Below, piece by piece: positions 50,416 to 60,987 of a stretch of 64,000 nucleotides of DNA. Location of the stretch: contig AP018040.2 in NCBI GenBank assembly GCA_002356435.2, forward strand, positions 3,286,001-3,350,000, given 5' to 3'. The position numbers and the translations under genes were made by a program. How positions within the stretch are numbered: the first letter of the stretch is position 1; every line of letters begins with the position of its first letter. Source of the stretch: Petrimonas sp. IBARAKI. Its GTDB lineage: Bacteria > Bacteroidota > Bacteroidia > Bacteroidales > Dysgonomonadaceae. The notes beneath the pieces were generated by a model. It searched no databases and was not told where the DNA came from. It saw only the letters and a list, made by a program, of their open reading frames with translations.

Positions 50416-52896
50416 TTAAATAAAGAAACGGCCGGTTTGATAAACCAGGAAAGCTATAAACCAGGCCAGCCCTGTCGAGTAGACCACGCTGAAAAGCGCC
50501 CACCTCCACGAATGGGATTCTTCTTTGATAGCAACTATGGTGGCAATACAGGGGAAATAGATCAGGATAAACAGCAAAAATCCGATAACGACCAGCGGTG
50601 AGAAAACAGGTGTCCCGTCCGGATGCTTCTCCTGTAAAAGCCGGGTTTGCAACGACTGCTGGTCCTCACTGTCACCGGTATAAAGCACCCCCATCGTACT
50701 GATTACAATCTCTTTTGCCGCCATTCCCGACAACAAGCTCACGGAAATTTTCCAGTCGAAACCAAGCGGGCGCATCAATGGCTCCATAAAATGGCCAATT
50801 TTTCCGATGTATGAATTTACCTGATGTTCGGTGTTCTTTGCGTGTTCAATTTCTATCACCCGGATCTCTTTTTCTGTCTGCGGTAAAACCAGGCTGTCGA
50901 GTTGTGCCAGTTGTCTGTCAAATTGCGCTTCGCGCTGTGCATCTTGCGGGAAATACCCCAGAAACCAGATAATGATGGAGGCAACCAAAATGGGACCGCC
51001 CATCTTCAGTAAATACTGCTTGGCCCTTTCCCACATATGGATGACTACCGATTTAAATGTAGGCATCCGGTAAGGCGGCAACTCCATCACAAACGGCGTA
51101 TCTTCCTTGGTAAAAAATCGTTTACGGAGCAAAATCGCCGTCAGAATAGCCACAAGAACCCCTACGCTGTACAATCCGAGCATGACAAAACTGCCGTTCC
51201 GGGGAAAAAATGCACTTACAAATAGGATATAGACCGGCAATCGCGCACTGCACGACATAAAAGGAACAATCAGCATGGTAATCATCCGGCTGCTGCGGCT
51301 TTCGATTGTGCGGGTGGACATTACTGCAGGTACATTACACCCAAACCCCATGATAAGCGGAATAAACGATTTTCCGTGAAGGCCGATGTTATGCATCAGT
51401 TTATCCATGATGAACGCTGCCCGGGCCATGTATCCCGAATCTTCCATAAACGCGATAAACGCGTACAATATCACAATGTTCGGCAGAAAAACAATAACAC
51501 CCCCCACTCCGCCGATAACGCCGTCTACCAGCAAATCCTTGAGTGGTCCTTCCGTCATATTTACACGAATCAAATTCCCTGCCTGGGCCACAATCCACTC
51601 AATCCACTCCATCGGATAAGCTCCAAGCCGGAATGTAGCTTCAAACATTATCCACAGAAAGACAAAGAAAAGCGGGAGCCCCAAATATTTATTCGTCAGG
51701 ACAGCATCGAGCACAGTAGTTTTATCTTCGAATTTTGTTTTTTCGCTCAGTGTCTCTTTGAGTGCTCCTGCAATAAATCCATACCGGGCATTGGTAAAGG
51801 CCGACTCTGGGTCTTCTTTCAACAATCTTTCGATATATTCCCGTTCCTTGTTTCTACGAGCCAGAAGCTCCTTGCCTTTATCGTGCTCACGAATAGCATT
51901 TTCTACCTCTTTATCCCCCTCCAGCAACTTAATACCGACATAACGCTTCGGCATACCTAACGTCGAAAAGCCGTTGGATAATAAATCGCGACACATAAAG
52001 CCGATGGATTTCTCCAATACACGCCCGTAGGGAACCTTTACGTTGTGAGAGTTGTTGCCGGATTCGTAAATGCTAATCACATTTTCGAGCAATTCGGGAA
52101 TACCGAACCCTTTCTTTCCCACCGTAGGAATAATGGGAACATTCAGCATTTCAGAAAGCGTCTGGTGCTTGAATAAGCGGCCGCTCTTCTCAAGTTCGTC
52201 GTACATATTGAGTGCTACTACCATTGGTTTCTCCAACTCAATAAGCTCGGTGGTAAGATACAGGTTTCTCTCCAAGGCCGATGCCGACACCACATTCACA
52301 ATAACATCGGGTTTTTCTTCAAAAATATAACTTCTTACGTACAGTTCCTCGGGAGAATAAGCAGACAATGAATATGTTCCCGGAAGATCGGTCAATATAA
52401 ACTTATAACCGTTGTGCCTCAGCGTTCCTTCTTTGGAATCGACCGTTACGCCGCTGTAATTTCCCACATGCTCGTGTGCCCCCGACGCAAGGTTGAAAAT
52501 GGAGGTTTTTCCGGCGTTGGGGTTTCCAACCAACGCAACACGAATAACGTTATTATTTTCTTTCTTTAAATCGGATTCGTCAGAAAGTGGTGGATCGCGA
52601 AAGTCCGTCTCTTCAACCTCGTTTTCAGGCCCATCTGTTTTGTCATTGTCCACCGCATACACCACATCTTCTTTCAATTTCGAAATTTCAATCAATACGG
52701 CTTCACTGCGCCGCAACGAAACTTCGTACTCCATGATGCCGTATTTGATAGGGTCTTTCAACGGGGCGTTCAGTATCGACCTCACCTCTTGTCCGCGCAC
52801 GAAGCCCATTTCGAGAATCCGTTTCCGAAATGCCCCCGATCCATTTACTTTTACAATGAATGCCTTATCGCCGGTCTGTAGTTCTGAAAGTCGCAT
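50416..52896 (-). CDS. feoB: FeoA-FeoB fusion, ferrous iron transporter
   Basis: 826 residues from ATG 52896 (another ATG three codons earlier is possible). Residues 1-75 are a FeoA/SH3-like domain (MRLSELQTGDKAFIVKVNG, ILEMGFVRGQEV). After an acidic linker comes the G domain: GNPNAGKTSIFN (G1), DLPGTYSLSAYSPEE (G3), NMYDE (G4). The rest is the membrane part with FLPNIVILYAFIAFMEDSGYMARAAF, GFGCNVPAVMSTRTIES (with the conserved Cys) and a C-terminal Gate motif. Imports Fe2+. Its product works with the small Cys-rich protein downstream. The FeoA-FeoB fusion is a common Bacteroidota form. Confidence 0.95.
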   Translation of the reverse strand: MRLSELQTGDKAFIVKVNGSGAFRKRILEMGFVRGQEVRSILNAPLKDPIKYGIMEYEVSLRRSEAVLIEISKLKEDVVYAVDNDKTDGPENEVEETDFRDPPLSDESDLKKENNNVIRVALVGNPNAGKTSIFNLASGAHEHVGNYSGVTVDSKEGTLRHNGYKFILTDLPGTYSLSAYSPEELYVRSYIFEEKPDVIVNVVSASALERNLYLTTELIELEKPMVVALNMYDELEKSGRLFKHQTLSEMLNVPIIPTVGKKGFGIPELLENVISIYESGNNSHNVKVPYGRVLEKSIGFMCRDLLSNGFSTLGMPKRYVGIKLLEGDKEVENAIREHDKGKELLARRNKEREYIERLLKEDPESAFTNARYGFIAGALKETLSEKTKFEDKTTVLDAVLTNKYLGLPLFFVFLWIMFEATFRLGAYPMEWIEWIVAQAGNLIRVNMTEGPLKDLLVDGVIGGVGGVIVFLPNIVILYAFIAFMEDSGYMARAAFIMDKLMHNIGLHGKSFIPLIMGFGCNVPAVMSTRTIESRSSRMITMLIVPFMSCSARLPVYILFVSAFFPRNGSFVMLGLYSVGVLVAILTAILLRKRFFTKEDTPFVMELPPYRMPTFKSVVIHMWERAKQYLLKMGGPILVASIIIWFLGYFPQDAQREAQFDRQLAQLDSLVLPQTEKEIRVIEIEHAKNTEHQVNSYIGKIGHFMEPLMRPLGFDWKISVSLLSGMAAKEIVISTMGVLYTGDSEDQQSLQTRLLQEKHPDGTPVFSPLVVIGFLLFILIYFPCIATIVAIKEESHSWRWALFSVVYSTGLAWFIAFLVYQTGRFFI

Positions 52897-53056
52897 AAAT
52901 AGCACAATCTCATTTCCGGATACAAAGGAACATATTTTTTGCCTAAAAAACGAGCTTTTAAGATATATTATTTATAATGAATTTAAATAGCACAAACAAC
53001 TGACCTATCGAAAGGTTGTCTACTCTACTGCCTGCTAAAAAGTCATTTTTTCTTTG

Positions 53057-53064
53057 TAATTTTG
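53057..53064 (+). promoter_or_regulatory. -7 element for fumarase
   Basis: TAATTTTG; predicted start near 53071, 30 nt before ATG 53101, and downstream of the longer frame's start, which it excludes. Confidence 0.5.
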
Positions 53065-53100
53065 TACCTGTTCGAAAAAACATTTACAAAACATCATTAT

Positions 53101-54741
53101 ATGGCAACAAAATCGTTTCATTATCAAGACCCTTTCCCAATGTCGAAAGACACCACAGAATACTACCTACTGACCAAAGATCACGTATCGGTTTCGGAAT
53201 TTGAAGGGAAAGAGGTATTGAAAATTTCTCAGGAAGGACTTACACTGATGGCACAGACGGCTTTTCGCGATGTGGAATTTCTGCTGCGTCCCGAGCATCA
53301 GGAACAGGTAGCCAAAATTCTTACCGACCCCGAAGCGAGCGATAACGACAAATACGTGGCGCTCACTTTCCTGCGCAATTCGGAAATATCGGCCAAAGGA
53401 ATTCTTCCCTTCTGCCAGGACACGGGAACAGCAATTATTATGGGCAAAAAAGGGCAACAGGTATGGACGGAAGGAAACGATGAGGAGGCCCTCTCGCGTG
53501 GTGTTTACAACACGTTTATAAACGAAAACCTACGCTATTCGCAGAATGCGCCGCTCAACATGTATGACGAAGTGAATACGGGGACAAACCTCCCTGCTCA
53601 AATCGACCTGTACGCGGTTCAAGGGAATGAGTACAAATTCCTTTGTGTTGCCAAGGGCGGCGGATCAGCCAATAAAACATACCTGTATCAGGAAACCAAA
53701 GCGTTGCTCACCCCTGAAAAACTGGAAGCGTTCCTGACGGAAAAAATGAAATCGCTGGGAACTGCAGCCTGTCCGCCCTATCATTTAGCATTTGTCATCG
53801 GCGGCACCTCTGCCGAGGCCAACTTGAAAACTGTAAAACTGGCATCCACAAAATATTACGACAATCTCCCCACCGAAGGCAATGAATTTGGCCGGGCGTT
53901 CCGCGATATTGAAATGGAAGAAAAACTGAAGATCGCGTCTGAAAAGCTGGGACTGGGCGCTCAATTCGGTGGAAAATATTTTGCACACGACGTGCGCGTT
54001 ATCCGCCTGCCCCGTCACGGAGCCTCTTGCCCCGTAGGAATGGGAGTGTCCTGCTCGGCCGACCGCAACATCAAAGCAAAAATCAACAAAGAAGGTATCT
54101 GGATTGAGAAAATGGAAGACAACCCAACCCGCCTTATCCCCGAGTCGATGCGTGAAGCCGGTGAAGGCGGCGGCGTGAAGATCGACCTCAATCGTCCGAT
54201 GCCGGAAATCCTGGCGGAACTGTCCAAATACCCGGTTTCAACGCGGCTGTCGCTTAACGGCACCATTATTGTCGGGCGCGACATAGCACACGCCAAGCTC
54301 AAAGAGCGGATCGACCGCGGAGAAGGTCTTCCACAATACATCAAAGACCATCCCATCTACTATGCCGGGCCGGCAAAAACGCCCAAAGGCTATGCTTCGG
54401 GATCCATGGGACCGACCACGGCAGGGCGGATGGATTCCTACGTAGACCTGTTCCAATCGCACGGCGGCAGCATGATCATGCTCGCTAAAGGGAACCGCAG
54501 CCAGCAGGTGACCGATGCTTGTCAGAAACACGGAGGGTTCTATCTGGGCAGCATAGGGGGTCCGGCGGCCATTCTGGCACAAAATAGCATCAAGAGCCTC
54601 GAATGCGTGGAATATCCCGAACTGGGCATGGAAGCCATCTGGAAAATCGAAGTGGAGGATTTCCCCGCTTTCATTTTGGTGGACGACAAAGGGAACGACT
54701 TCTTCAAAGTAGTTACCCAACCCAATTGCGCATTGGGATAA
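53101..54741 (+). CDS. fum: Fumarate hydratase class I (4Fe-4S)
   Basis: 546 residues from ATG 53101. N-terminal domain with [19 protein letters not shown], whose Cys is the first cluster ligand; further motifs [46 protein letters not shown] (other cysteines) and a C-terminal beta domain with SGTI-like [20 protein letters not shown] and [11 protein letters not shown]. Catalyses fumarate-malate interconversion in the reductive branch of anaerobic metabolism. Oxygen-sensitive class, fitting an anaerobe. Confidence 0.95.
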   Translation: MATKSFHYQDPFPMSKDTTEYYLLTKDHVSVSEFEGKEVLKISQEGLTLMAQTAFRDVEFLLRPEHQEQVAKILTDPEASDNDKYVALTFLRNSEISAKGILPFCQDTGTAIIMGKKGQQVWTEGNDEEALSRGVYNTFINENLRYSQNAPLNMYDEVNTGTNLPAQIDLYAVQGNEYKFLCVAKGGGSANKTYLYQETKALLTPEKLEAFLTEKMKSLGTAACPPYHLAFVIGGTSAEANLKTVKLASTKYYDNLPTEGNEFGRAFRDIEMEEKLKIASEKLGLGAQFGGKYFAHDVRVIRLPRHGASCPVGMGVSCSADRNIKAKINKEGIWIEKMEDNPTRLIPESMREAGEGGGVKIDLNRPMPEILAELSKYPVSTRLSLNGTIIVGRDIAHAKLKERIDRGEGLPQYIKDHPIYYAGPAKTPKGYASGSMGPTTAGRMDSYVDLFQSHGGSMIMLAKGNRSQQVTDACQKHGGFYLGSIGGPAAILAQNSIKSLECVEYPELGMEAIWKIEVEDFPAFILVDDKGNDFFKVVTQPNCALG

Positions 54742-54775
54742 CTTCTTAAAAACATTTTCATTTCATATTATTTTG

Positions 54776-54783
54776 TACCTTTG
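54776..54783 (+). promoter_or_regulatory. -7 element for the pantothenate/CoA operon
   Basis: TACCTTTG; predicted start near 54790, 23 nt before ATG 54813. It lies in the 71-bp gap after fumarase, so the operon is independently transcribed. Confidence 0.5.
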
Positions 54784-54812
54784 CCTCGCAGAACAGCGAC
54801 GTAAAATTGGTA

Positions 54813-55667
54813 ATGAAGATTGCTTTTATAGGTGCCGGCCAAGTTTCAACCGCTTTAGGATTGTATTTCAAAAACAACGGTTTTGAGATAGGAGGTTATT
54901 ATAGCCGAAGTTGTAAAAGCACCGAAAGGGCGGCCCGGCTGACCCATTCCCATCCTTATGCATCTGCAGGGGAGCTGATCAATGACAACCAGATGATATG
55001 GATCACGACACCCGATGACCAGATTGAAGCCGTTGTCCGGCAAATCACCCTTCTCCCTCCCCCCCGGAAGGACGAAAAACTGGTCTTGCACGCCAGCGGC
55101 GCATATCCTCTTTCCATACTGAACCCGCTAAAAGAAAACGGCTATCAAACGGCTTGCGCACATCCGCTTTTGGCATTCGGCGATCCCGTTGTAGCACAGG
55201 AAAAATTAGGCAACGTATGGTTTGCCATCGAGAAGCCGGGGGAAGATAACGGACAATTGACCGGCTTTTTCAAGGCGTGCGGAAATCAAACGTTCACCGT
55301 AGACCCCGGCAAGAAATCCCTTTATCACGCGGCCGCCTGCGTTTTGTCGAACTACCTGGTAACGCTGTTGGATGCCTCCTTTGCGATTTTCGAGAAATCG
55401 GGCATGCCCCGAGACAATATTCAGGAAGCAGCCCGGCCTTTATTGGAAAGCGTTATCCTTAACCTAAAAGGGAAAGATCTTAAAGATGCGCTTACCGGTC
55501 CCATTAAGCGAGGCGACAAAAACACCGTCCGGATGCATTTGGAAAGTTTGAATGCTCTTATGCCGGAAATGACAGCGTTATACACGCTGATGGGAAGGAA
55601 AACCATGCAGCTGTTGGGCGATTATTCGCTGGAAGAAGTACTTAACACCCCGCTCTCTAAGCAATAA
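54813..55667 (+). CDS. Rossmann-like DUF2520 protein, candidate ketopantoate reductase
   Basis: 284 residues from ATG 54813. N-terminal NAD(P) domain: [19 protein letters not shown] with GxGxxx, then [14 protein letters not shown] and [12 protein letters not shown]; the DUF2520 helical domain follows with [20 protein letters not shown] and [14 protein letters not shown]. The architecture matches 6-phosphogluconate-dehydrogenase-like reductases, the same superfamily as PanE. It lies 5 bp before panB, and no panE is seen in the operon, so reduction of 2-dehydropantoate to pantoate is an attractive guess. In PanE a Lys is catalytic; a corresponding residue could be Lys in SLYHAAACV's preceding GKK (inference only). 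Confidence 0.75.
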   Translation: MKIAFIGAGQVSTALGLYFKNNGFEIGGYYSRSCKSTERAARLTHSHPYASAGELINDNQMIWITTPDDQIEAVVRQITLLPPPRKDEKLVLHASGAYPLSILNPLKENGYQTACAHPLLAFGDPVVAQEKLGNVWFAIEKPGEDNGQLTGFFKACGNQTFTVDPGKKSLYHAAACVLSNYLVTLLDASFAIFEKSGMPRDNIQEAARPLLESVILNLKGKDLKDALTGPIKRGDKNTVRMHLESLNALMPEMTALYTLMGRKTMQLLGDYSLEEVLNTPLSKQ

Positions 55668-55672
55668 AAAAT

Positions 55673-56506
55673 ATGGCACAAAAATTTACTGTAAAATCCT
55701 TTCAGGAAGCGAAAGACAATAACCGGAAAATAAGTATGCTCACCGCCTATGATTATTCGATGGCGAAAATAGTGGATGCCGCAGGAATCGATTCCGTCCT
55801 GGTTGGCGATTCACTGGGAATGGTCTTCCAGGGAAACGAATCAACGCTCCCGGTTACTCTTGACGAAATAATATATCACACAAAAGCCGTTGTCCGGGGT
55901 GTGAAAAATGCGCTGGTAGTCGCCGACATGCCTTTTTTATCCTATCATGTTTCAAAAGAAGAAGCTGTGCGGAATGCAGGCAGAATGATCAAGGAAGGTG
56001 GTGCTGAAGCCGTCAAGATGGAAGGCGGCACACTTTTCTCGGAAACAATAAAAGCCGTTGTGGATGCACAAATTCCGGTAATGGGGCATATCGGGTTAAC
56101 ACCGCAGTCGGTCAACGCTTTCGGCGGGTTTAAAGTACAGGGAAAAGACGAACAAAGCGCAAAGAGAATCTGGGAAGATGCCAAATTGCTGGAGGAAGCT
56201 GGCGTTTTTGCCATCACACTGGAATGCATTCCCGACAAGCTGGCCCAACTGATCACAAAATCCCTCCGCATCCCGACCATAGGCATAGGAGCCGGAAAAA
56301 GTTGTGACGGCCAGGTATTGGTAATCAACGATATGCTAGGAATGTTCAGCGATTTTGTTCCCCGGTTTGTAAAGCAATACGCAAAGCTGAACACTGAAAT
56401 TACGGCAGCTGTCCAACATTACATTGCAGAAGTCCGGGAAGGCGACTTTCCGGCCGGAGAACACACGTTTGATATGGATGCGGATATTCTGGAAAAGCTG
56501 TATTGA
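55673..56506 (+). CDS. panB: 3-methyl-2-oxobutanoate hydroxymethyltransferase
   Basis: 277 residues, TIM barrel. [61 protein letters not shown] and [20 protein letters not shown] are all family blocks with metal ligands Asp in VGDS and Glu in MEGG. Makes ketopantoate from alpha-ketoisovalerate with methylene-THF. Second gene of the operon. Confidence 0.97.
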   Translation: MAQKFTVKSFQEAKDNNRKISMLTAYDYSMAKIVDAAGIDSVLVGDSLGMVFQGNESTLPVTLDEIIYHTKAVVRGVKNALVVADMPFLSYHVSKEEAVRNAGRMIKEGGAEAVKMEGGTLFSETIKAVVDAQIPVMGHIGLTPQSVNAFGGFKVQGKDEQSAKRIWEDAKLLEEAGVFAITLECIPDKLAQLITKSLRIPTIGIGAGKSCDGQVLVINDMLGMFSDFVPRFVKQYAKLNTEITAAVQHYIAEVREGDFPAGEHTFDMDADILEKLY

Positions 56507-56569
56507 AGAGCAAGGAGCAAAGAACAAAGACAATAGACAATAGACAGTTTAACGTTCATAATTCGTAAA

Positions 56570-57415
56570 ATGATCATTACAACCGTAAAAGAATTGAGGG
56601 AGTATCTCGGTGCGCAACGCACATCGGGAAAATCCATAGGCTTTGTCCCGACCATGGGATTCCTGCACGAAGGGCATCTCTCGCTTATCCGTAGGGCAAA
56701 AGCCGAAAACGATACGGTAGTCGTCAGCGACTTCGTTAATCCCACCCAGTTTGCCCCCAACGAAGATTTCGAATCCTATCCCCGGAACATTGAACGCGAC
56801 GAACAACTCGCCACAGGTGCCGGAGCTGATGTGGTGTTCTATCCTTCCGCGGAAGAGATCTATCCCCGGGGAAGTTCCACTTTTGTGGAAGTCGCCGGCG
56901 ACATCACCCGGGTACTTTGCGGAGCTTCACGCCCGGCTCATTTCAAAGGTGTTACAACGGTTGTGGCCATTCTCTTCAATATCGTTCAGCCGCGAAGGGC
57001 CTATTTCGGACAAAAAGATGCACAACAGGCGGCTATTCTGATAAAAATGGTAGCCGATTTGTACATGGACATCGAGCTAATCGTCTGTCCGATTGTCAGA
57101 GAAGAAGACGGGCTGGCCATGAGTTCGCGCAACACCTATTTATCGGCTACCGAAAGGGCGCAAGCTGTCATATTGAACAAAGCGCTGCGGGAAGGACAGG
57201 CGGCATTCGAAAAAGGGGAAGACAACGTCGAAAAACTGATACGGCAAATTACCGGTAAGATAAACGAAGCGCCGCTTGCCTGCATCGATTACGTAAGCAT
57301 ATATGCATATCCGTCGTTAAAAACGATAGAGACCGTCAGCGACAAAGCGCTTGCGGCTGTTGCAGTAAGATTCGGCAAAACAAGATTAATCGACAACATA
57401 ATTTTAGAAAAATAG
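56570..57415 (+). CDS. panC: Pantothenate synthetase
   Basis: 281 residues. VPTMGFLHEGHLSLIRRAK holds the HIGH-like motif; NPTQFAPNEDFESYPR, GASRPAHFKGVTTVVAILFNIVQPRRAYFGQKDAQQ, MSSRNTYLS (KMSKS-like MSSRN). Joins pantoate and beta-alanine using ATP. Its TAG stop directly abuts the panD ATG. Confidence 0.97.
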   Translation: MIITTVKELREYLGAQRTSGKSIGFVPTMGFLHEGHLSLIRRAKAENDTVVVSDFVNPTQFAPNEDFESYPRNIERDEQLATGAGADVVFYPSAEEIYPRGSSTFVEVAGDITRVLCGASRPAHFKGVTTVVAILFNIVQPRRAYFGQKDAQQAAILIKMVADLYMDIELIVCPIVREEDGLAMSSRNTYLSATERAQAVILNKALREGQAAFEKGEDNVEKLIRQITGKINEAPLACIDYVSIYAYPSLKTIETVSDKALAAVAVRFGKTRLIDNIILEK

Positions 57416-57772
57416 ATGCAACTCACTTTATTGAAAGCAAAACTTCATAGGGCGACCGTTACGGAAGCCAATCTCAATTATACGGGCAGTATCACCATCG
57501 ACAAAACCTTGCTCGAGCAAAGCGGAATTTTGGTTTGGGAAAAGGTTAGCGTGGTGAACAACAACAACGGGCAGCGGTTTGAGACCTACGTCATCGAAGG
57601 AGAGGCAGGCAGCGGCACCATTTGCCTGAACGGCGCGGCAGCGCGGTTGGTACAACCCGGCGACAAAATCATCATCATGGCATATGTTTCCCTGTCGCCC
57701 GAAGAAGCAAAAGAGCACAAACCCGGTGTATTTATTTTGGATGAGGACAACCGGATAACCGAAAGGATATAA
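57416..57772 (+). CDS. panD: Aspartate 1-decarboxylase proenzyme
   Basis: 118 residues. Autocleavage site Gly24-Ser25 in [16 protein letters not shown] creates the pyruvoyl cofactor; [37 protein letters not shown] and IIMAY are conserved. Makes beta-alanine for PanC. Pyruvoyl-dependent PanD self-cleaves. Confidence 0.97.
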   Translation: MQLTLLKAKLHRATVTEANLNYTGSITIDKTLLEQSGILVWEKVSVVNNNNGQRFETYVIEGEAGSGTICLNGAAARLVQPGDKIIIMAYVSLSPEEAKEHKPGVFILDEDNRITERI

Positions 57773-57775
57773 TTT

Positions 57776-58561
57776 ATGCTGAATATAGCCATCACGGCAG
57801 GCGGAACATCGGAGCATATCGATGGAGTGCGGAGGCTGACCAACATCAGCACCGGACTGCTTGGCTGGTATTGCCTGGAAACAATACTGGACTACTTTTG
57901 CGCTGAAAAACGTTCCGATTTCCACGTAACTTATCTCTTCACCGAAACGGCTTTCAGAAAGGCGTTAGATAAAGAGCAACTTCCGTTCGTGGACTTTGTC
58001 CCCGTCACCGATGCGGAAAGTGTTTACCATGCCGTGGATGCGTTAACCAAAAGTGTTCCGGTAGATTTCTTCATCCATTCCATGGCCATATCCGATTTCA
58101 CGCTTGCCTATGTCGCAAGTACGGAGGAATTGGCAAAAGAAATAAACAGCTTGCCGCCATACAGCGGTGACGCTGGAGCGACTGTGAGAGAAGTGCTCGA
58201 AAATCCGGAAAACAGGTATAGCCTGACGGAAAAAATCCCGTCGGACCACAACATTATTCTGGGTCTGAGACGCACCCAAAAAGTGATTCCGCTAATTAAA
58301 CGAAACAATCCGAATACCTTTCTGGTGGGATTCAAACTGCTGAAAGATGTGCCGGAAGAAGAACTGATCCGGGTTGCCAACCAACTTGCCGGAGAAAACG
58401 GATGTGACATGGTTTTTGCCAACGAACTGGCGCAACTGGGGGAGAGCAATCATCTCGGCATGTTGATAAGATCGGGGAAAGTCGTTGACCGGCCGATCGG
58501 GAAGAAACAAATAGCAGAAGCTATTGTAAGGGAAATGATGAAACAAGGAGGAAATAAATGA
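57776..58561 (+). CDS. coaB: Phosphopantothenate-cysteine ligase, stand-alone
   Basis: 261 residues. Begins LNIAITAGGTSEHIDGVRRLTNISTG, which is the CoaB start with the TxGGTxE/NxSxG motifs; later FIHSMAISDF, LVGFKLL and MVFANEL. It forms the amide with cysteine, producing 4'-phosphopantothenoylcysteine. In most bacteria CoaB is fused behind CoaC; here it is separate and precedes coaC, overlapping it by 4 bp. The stand-alone form resembles that of streptococci and relatives, which can also use a different nucleotide. Cytoplasmic. Confidence 0.88.
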   Translation: MLNIAITAGGTSEHIDGVRRLTNISTGLLGWYCLETILDYFCAEKRSDFHVTYLFTETAFRKALDKEQLPFVDFVPVTDAESVYHAVDALTKSVPVDFFIHSMAISDFTLAYVASTEELAKEINSLPPYSGDAGATVREVLENPENRYSLTEKIPSDHNIILGLRRTQKVIPLIKRNNPNTFLVGFKLLKDVPEEELIRVANQLAGENGCDMVFANELAQLGESNHLGMLIRSGKVVDRPIGKKQIAEAIVREMMKQGGNK

Positions 58562-59100
58562 AAACGATCGTTATCGGAGTTTCAGGCGGAATTGCCTGCT
58601 ACAAAGCCGTAGAAATTGTCAACCAGCTGAAAAAGGACGGGCACAACGTGGAAGTGATCATGACCCGATCCGCCCAGGAGTTTGTCACGCCGCTCACTTT
58701 TAGAACTATGTCGCACAATCCGGTTGTCACTGACATGTTTGACCCGGTACGGGAATGGGACACCAAGCATATCGACCTGGCCAAGGCAGCCGACCTGTTC
58801 GTCATTGTGCCCGCCACAGCCAACATTATCGGGAAGATCGCCTCGGGAATTGCAGACGACATGCTCACTACCACCGTGATGGCAGCCCGAAGCCCGGTAC
58901 TTATTTTCCCTGCCATGAACACCTTTATGTATGAAAATCCGATTGTTCAGGACAACATCAAAAAACTGAAAAAATGGGGATACCACGTCTATGAAACCGC
59001 TGAAGGCGAGCTTGCCTGCGGTGATTTCGGAAAAGGGAAACTACTGCCATGGGAGGAAATCGTGAAGATTATCGAAGAGTTTGATTTACCCGATGACTGA
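58558..59100 (+). CDS. coaC: Phosphopantothenoylcysteine decarboxylase, stand-alone
   Basis: 180 residues, flavoprotein of the HFCD family. IGVSGGIACYKAVEIVNQLK at the start, DTKHIDLAKAADLFVIVPATANIIGKIASGIADDMLTT with the catalytic His, IFPAMNTFMYENP (PxMNxxM) and the clamp segment ACGDFGKGKLLPW. Makes 4'-phosphopantetheine from the product of CoaB. ATGA overlap with coaB. Confidence 0.9.
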   Translation: MKTIVIGVSGGIACYKAVEIVNQLKKDGHNVEVIMTRSAQEFVTPLTFRTMSHNPVVTDMFDPVREWDTKHIDLAKAADLFVIVPATANIIGKIASGIADDMLTTTVMAARSPVLIFPAMNTFMYENPIVQDNIKKLKKWGYHVYETAEGELACGDFGKGKLLPWEEIVKIIEEFDLPDD

Positions 59101-59135
59101 TACATAATACCGCAACTCTTATTTTTCCCGGTGGT

Positions 59136-60986
59136 TCAGAACGGGAACACCAAAGGCAAGGCAAACACCATAATTACCATGTAGAAAACCTGCAGCGGTA
59201 ATCCCACCCTAACGTAATCCACAAAGCTGTACCGGCCTGCCGATACAACCATGGCGTTGGGCGGTGTGGAAAAAGGACTTGCAAAACACATACTGGCAGC
59301 AACCGCTACCGCAACCAGGAAAGGATAAGGGCTGACATCCAAGGCGACGGCGGCCTGCAGCGCAATGGGCGCAAACAAAATGGCCGTTGCCGTGTTGCTG
59401 ATAAACATGGTGAGAACGGAGGTACCCAAATAAATTCCGGCCAATACCAAATAAGGGCCACGACTTCCCAGCGAACCGACTATACCCGAAGAGATAAGTT
59501 CTGATGCTCCGGTTTTCTCCATAGCCGTAGCCAAAGGCATCATGGCGGCAAACAAGATGACGCTTTCCCAGTTAATCGTACGATAAGCATCGCGTACGCT
59601 TCGAAAACATCCCGCAAGGATCATGGCGACAGCAGCCATCAATACCGCCACCACAGGCGGAAAAAAGTTAAAGATCATCGCAACAACCATCAATCCCATA
59701 ATAATTCCCGCAACGGGTGCTTTGTCTTCAAGCGTTACCTTGGATGCCTCTGCCGAGGGTTGCCCGATGACTACAATTTCAGCTTGCAAACGGCTTAACC
59801 TGTCAATGTCTTCCCATGCACCCTGGACCAACAACATATCGCCCGACTGTATTTTTTCGTCTTTCACATTTTGCACCAGATAGCGCGTCTTGCGTTGTAT
59901 GCCGATAATATTTACGTTGTAGTTCTTCCGGAAACCCGACTCCCTTACCGGGTGACCAATGATGTTGGAGTTGGCAAGCACAACCACCTCGGCCATACCA
60001 ATCTCATCGAACTTCAGTTTTCCCGAAAAAGTAGGCATGGAGTCGTCGGAGGACTGATCGATGAATTTAAGGTCCTTCTCTTCAGCAAACCGGGCAACGT
60101 TAACAAAATCGCCAATCAGGTACAACACGTCATTATCGCCAAGTACGGTCCCGGCTTCAGGCAATTCCTGGGTAACGGTTTTCTTGAACGGCGACGTCGA
60201 CCTGCGGCGTATTTCGGCGATAGTCACGGCATATTGCTTCGTTATATCGAGTTCGGAAAGTTTTTTCCCGACCACCGGAGATTTCCCGTTCGTTTCCACC
60301 CTGTACATGTTTTCTGCCAACCGGTATTCCGTTACCAGCTGCTTGGGAGACTTCACTGTCGAACGGTTGTCATCGTCGTCTTTCTTCCTCGCTTTATCAA
60401 GCGTTTTGGTCAGGGGCCATAACCCTATAATTCCGAAAAGCAACAAAATTATTCCCACGGGTAACGTGGTGAAGAAAGAGAATCCCCGATACCCCGCTTC
60501 AACAAGTGTATTGTGTACGATAAGGATTGGCGGCGTTCCTATAAGTGTCATCATACCCCCGATACTGCTGGCGAAAGCCATCGGCATTAACAAACGCCGG
60601 GCACTCATGTTGGAAGAGGCGGCCATACTCACCACAATGGGCATTAGCAACGCTACCGTTCCCGTATTGCTCAACACAGATCCGATAAGCGCTGTTACGG
60701 ATATGACAAGTAAAAACAACTTGTAGTCACTGTTCCCGGCAAAACGCAACAACCTTTTGCTTACCTTCGCGGCCAACCCCGTTTGAAAAATAGCACCACC
60801 CACGATAAAGAGCGCCGCAATCATAATGACAATGGGGTTGGAAAATCCGGACAATGCCTCCACAGGTGTCAGAACACCTGTGAGCAAAAGGCCCAGCAAC
60901 GAACAAAGCGCTACAATATCGGAACGTATTTTCCCCCAGACAAACAGAGCTGCTGTTGCAATCAATATAATGAAAGTAATAACCAT
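59136..60986 (-). CDS. SLC13-family (CitT/Na+-coupled) permease with RCK_C domains
   Basis: 616 residues. Membrane helices in two groups (about 1-190 and 430-616) with LSGFSNPIVIMIAALFIVGGAIFQTGLA and the repeated SNT motifs (LSNTGTVALLMPIV and ISNTATAILFAPIAL) of the DASS/SLC13 family. Between them two TrkA-C domains (about 215-300 and 310-400), regulatory in this sub-family. Transports dicarboxylates, sulfate or similar anions; the solute is not clear. Follows ligA by 1 bp on the same strand. Confidence 0.9.
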   Translation of the reverse strand: MVITFIILIATAALFVWGKIRSDIVALCSLLGLLLTGVLTPVEALSGFSNPIVIMIAALFIVGGAIFQTGLAAKVSKRLLRFAGNSDYKLFLLVISVTALIGSVLSNTGTVALLMPIVVSMAASSNMSARRLLMPMAFASSIGGMMTLIGTPPILIVHNTLVEAGYRGFSFFTTLPVGIILLLFGIIGLWPLTKTLDKARKKDDDDNRSTVKSPKQLVTEYRLAENMYRVETNGKSPVVGKKLSELDITKQYAVTIAEIRRRSTSPFKKTVTQELPEAGTVLGDNDVLYLIGDFVNVARFAEEKDLKFIDQSSDDSMPTFSGKLKFDEIGMAEVVVLANSNIIGHPVRESGFRKNYNVNIIGIQRKTRYLVQNVKDEKIQSGDMLLVQGAWEDIDRLSRLQAEIVVIGQPSAEASKVTLEDKAPVAGIIMGLMVVAMIFNFFPPVVAVLMAAVAMILAGCFRSVRDAYRTINWESVILFAAMMPLATAMEKTGASELISSGIVGSLGSRGPYLVLAGIYLGTSVLTMFISNTATAILFAPIALQAAVALDVSPYPFLVAVAVAASMCFASPFSTPPNAMVVSAGRYSFVDYVRVGLPLQVFYMVIMVFALPLVFPF

Positions 60987-60987
60987 A

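Noticed and set aside
60061-60726. Plus-strand frame (221 codons) opposite the SLC13 permease
   Set aside because: Antisense shadow; no signals or motifs.
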